Positions 11,922-13,086 of a stretch of DNA of 13,086 bases are shown in pieces. Origin of the DNA: JAJPHT01 sp035687045 (GTDB taxonomy: Archaea; Thermoplasmatota; SW-10-69-26; JACQPN01; JAJPHT01); contig DASRYU010000166.1 of assembly GCA_035687045.1 (NCBI GenBank), positions 1 through 13,086 of the forward strand, written 5' to 3'. Made by a program: the position numbers and the translations under genes. The notes under the pieces are model-generated. The model saw only the letters and a program-made list of their open reading frames with translations, made no database searches and had not been told where the DNA came from. The first letter of the stretch is position 1, and the number at the start of each line of letters is the position of its first letter.

Positions 11922-12001
11922 ACTCAAATCGGAAGGCACCGCGGCGGCCGGAGTTCTCTCGTCCCCCCGCAGCCACGGACCGTTCTTACCTGGGTTTGGT
12001 C

Positions 12002-12013
12002 TACTATATAAGG
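12002..12013. promoter_or_regulatory. Strong symmetric TATA box between TFB and a hairpin region
   Basis: TACTATATAAGG on the plus strand, CCTTATATAGTA on the minus, is the best TATA box in the window. On the minus strand CTTATATA fits the archaeal consensus and would start the tfb message near 11981. Because TATATA is palindromic it could also fire to the right, near 12033. Confidence 0.6.
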
Positions 12014-12033
12014 AGTCGGTAACTGCGCACTAT

Positions 12034-12165
12034 CTCCACGTCTGCGTGAGGGGGAGTGAAAATCGGCACTTCGCGGGGCAGGAGTCGCTCCTCAGCCGAG
12101 GAGCGACGTTTGTACTCCCGTCCGGGGTCGGCGACGGGGCGCACAGCGGCCCAGAGGCGCTGCGT
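12034..12165 (+). other. Noncoding stretch with stacked hairpins, candidate small RNA
   Basis: No credible gene lies between tfb and the protease. The stretch holds a CTCCACG...CGTGAGG hairpin near 12035-12057, a perfect 10-bp stem GTCGCTCCTC-AGCC-GAGGAGCGAC (12084-12107), and CCCGTC...GACGGG (12117-12138). All lie downstream of a TATA box that can read rightward. It may be a small RNA, or protease regulatory sequence. No tRNA or known RNA family was recognised. Confidence 0.3.
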
Positions 12166-12217
12166 CGTTCATGGCGCCGCCCACAAACGCTTTTGTCCGC
12201 ACCGCCGTCGGACGCGC

Positions 12218-13086
12218 GTGCGTCGCGCCCTCGCCCTCCTCGTCCTCGCGCTCCTCGCCGCCGGCTGCGCCGCGCCCGCCGCCGAGCGCGCGCAGGCGGA
12301 CGCCGAGCCGCTCGACCCCGCCTCCGACGATGCCCCGGCCGCGCCCGCGCCCACGCCCGCGACGCCGGCCGAGCAGCGCCCGCAGCCGCGCCCGGCGACG
12401 CCGGCGAACCAGACGCAGCAGCCGCCCGAGGAGGGGCCGGCCTCGAACGAGACGCAGGCGCACAGCGAGCCCGGCCCGTTCGACCCCGAGCACGCGACGG
12501 AGCCGTGCGACTCGCTCGAGCTCCGCTCGCCCCTCGTCACGGACACGACCGGCCTCGCCACCGGATGGCCGCTTCTCCAGCTCGACGTCGTGATGCTCGC
12601 CGACCCCACCTTCGTCGCCGCGCACCCCGACGACTGGCGCGTGCTCCTCGAGAACCTCGTCTTCGACGCCTCCACCCGCTACGAGGCGCAGATGGGGCTT
12701 CGCCTGCGCGCCATCCTCATCGACCGCCTCCCCGACGGCTCCCTCGATCCGAGCGCGCCCCTCGACGGCATCCTGCCCGTCGCGCGCGGCTACATGACGT
12801 CGAACCACCCGGACGTCGCCTTCGATCTCGTCGCCCTGATCCTCGGCGCCGACTACGCGGGCATGGTCGCCGGCATGGTCCACTGCGTCGGCGGCGCGTA
12901 CACGCCCGACACCGCGTACCTCTTCTCCGAGTACACCGGCCCGCGCGAGCCCATCGGCGGCCTCTTCATGAACGACATCCCGCTCAAGGTCTTCATGCAC
13001 GAGGCGGGGCACCTGCTGGGCGCGCACCACCACTACTCGAACTGCGGCGAAGCGCTCCTCGAGTACCGCACGAACGACGCCAGCGC
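12218..13086 (+). CDS. Secreted lipoprotein metalloprotease (HExxHxxGxxH), C-terminus cut off
   Basis: A GTG-started frame of 289 codons that is open to the window end. It begins with a lipoprotein signal, MRRALALLVLALLAAGC, whose lipobox Cys is residue 17. An Ala/Pro/Gln/Glu-rich spacer of about 75 residues follows, then a globular domain. Near the end lies HEAGHLLGAHH (261-271), which matches HExxHxxGxxH with zinc ligands His261, His265 and His271 and catalytic Glu262. This is the metzincin pattern, and the flanking FMHEAGHLLGAHHHY is reminiscent of the M12B reprolysin group. The Met-turn should lie beyond the window. It is predicted to be anchored outside the membrane and to cleave proteins. 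A weak TATA-like CTTTTG is about 25 nt before the GTG. Frames opposite and alongside are GC-driven shadows. Confidence 0.82.
   Translation, partial: MRRALALLVLALLAAGCAAPAAERAQADAEPLDPASDDAPAAPAPTPATPAEQRPQPRPATPANQTQQPPEEGPASNETQAHSEPGPFDPEHATEPCDSLELRSPLVTDTTGLATGWPLLQLDVVMLADPTFVAAHPDDWRVLLENLVFDASTRYEAQMGLRLRAILIDRLPDGSLDPSAPLDGILPVARGYMTSNHPDVAFDLVALILGADYAGMVAGMVHCVGGAYTPDTAYLFSEYTGPREPIGGLFMNDIPLKVFMHEAGHLLGAHHHYSNCGEALLEYRTNDAS

Noticed and set aside
12034..12165. tRNA or other known stable RNA in the hairpin region
   Set aside because: No T-arm GTTCGA-type sequence, no cloverleaf spacing and no recognisable RNase P or SRP core was found.
12092..13033. Minus-strand 313-codon frame opposite the protease
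   Set aside because: Val/Arg/Gly/Glu-biased shadow without domains; the plus frame has a lipoprotein signal and the zinc motif HEAGHLLGAHH.

Overview
The window looks like a chromosomal segment of a very GC-rich archaeon. The clearest evidence is a complete transcription factor B gene (zinc ribbon plus two cyclin folds), A/T-rich TATA-like boxes about 23-33 nt upstream of start codons with almost no leader and no Shine-Dalgarno sequence, and an AN1 zinc finger fused to a rhomboid protease. Two exported proteins also end in archaeosortase-type C-terminal tails. The gene set would fit a mesophilic, oxygen-exposed Thermoplasmatota-like lineage, but that placement is inference.

Layout, left to right. 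Positions 1-1143 (minus) hold the start of a membrane protein and, just upstream of it, a Tat-exported two-domain multicopper oxidase. Positions 1200-1670 are a noncoding cluster of palindromic repeats. Positions 1659-3234 (minus) hold a GmhB-like HAD phosphatase and an AN1-rhomboid protease, separated by a dense double hairpin. At 3296-4039 (plus) a 3-methyladenine DNA glycosylase runs divergently from the rhomboid and overlaps the convergent PhzF gene. Positions 3945-7875 (minus) look like an operon: a secreted quinoprotein (two CBM-like modules plus a PQQ propeller), then a blue-copper protein, then a PhzF-family isomerase. At 7940-8743 (plus) a class II aldolase-fold protein without its catalytic residues abuts a MazG-like pyrophosphohydrolase. 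At 8885-10264 (minus) a YceI protein is followed by a CatE-like two-module VOC protein, divergent from an HxlR/DUF24 regulator at 10385-10813 (plus). A further copy of the palindromic repeat lies between HxlR and the convergent TFB gene (10983-11921, minus). The right end holds a short region of stacked hairpins and then the first 289 codons of a secreted lipoprotein metalloprotease (HExxHxxGxxH) that starts at GTG.

How the parts may work together. The copper proteins (multicopper oxidase, cupredoxin) and the quinoprotein suggest periplasm-like or cell-surface oxidation feeding electrons to copper carriers. The HxlR-YceI-CatE group resembles thiol-based quinone/catechol stress modules of bacteria, and its divergent promoter carries two similar dyads, each placed between a TATA box and its start. 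No CRISPR array, tRNA, rRNA or transposase gene was recognised.
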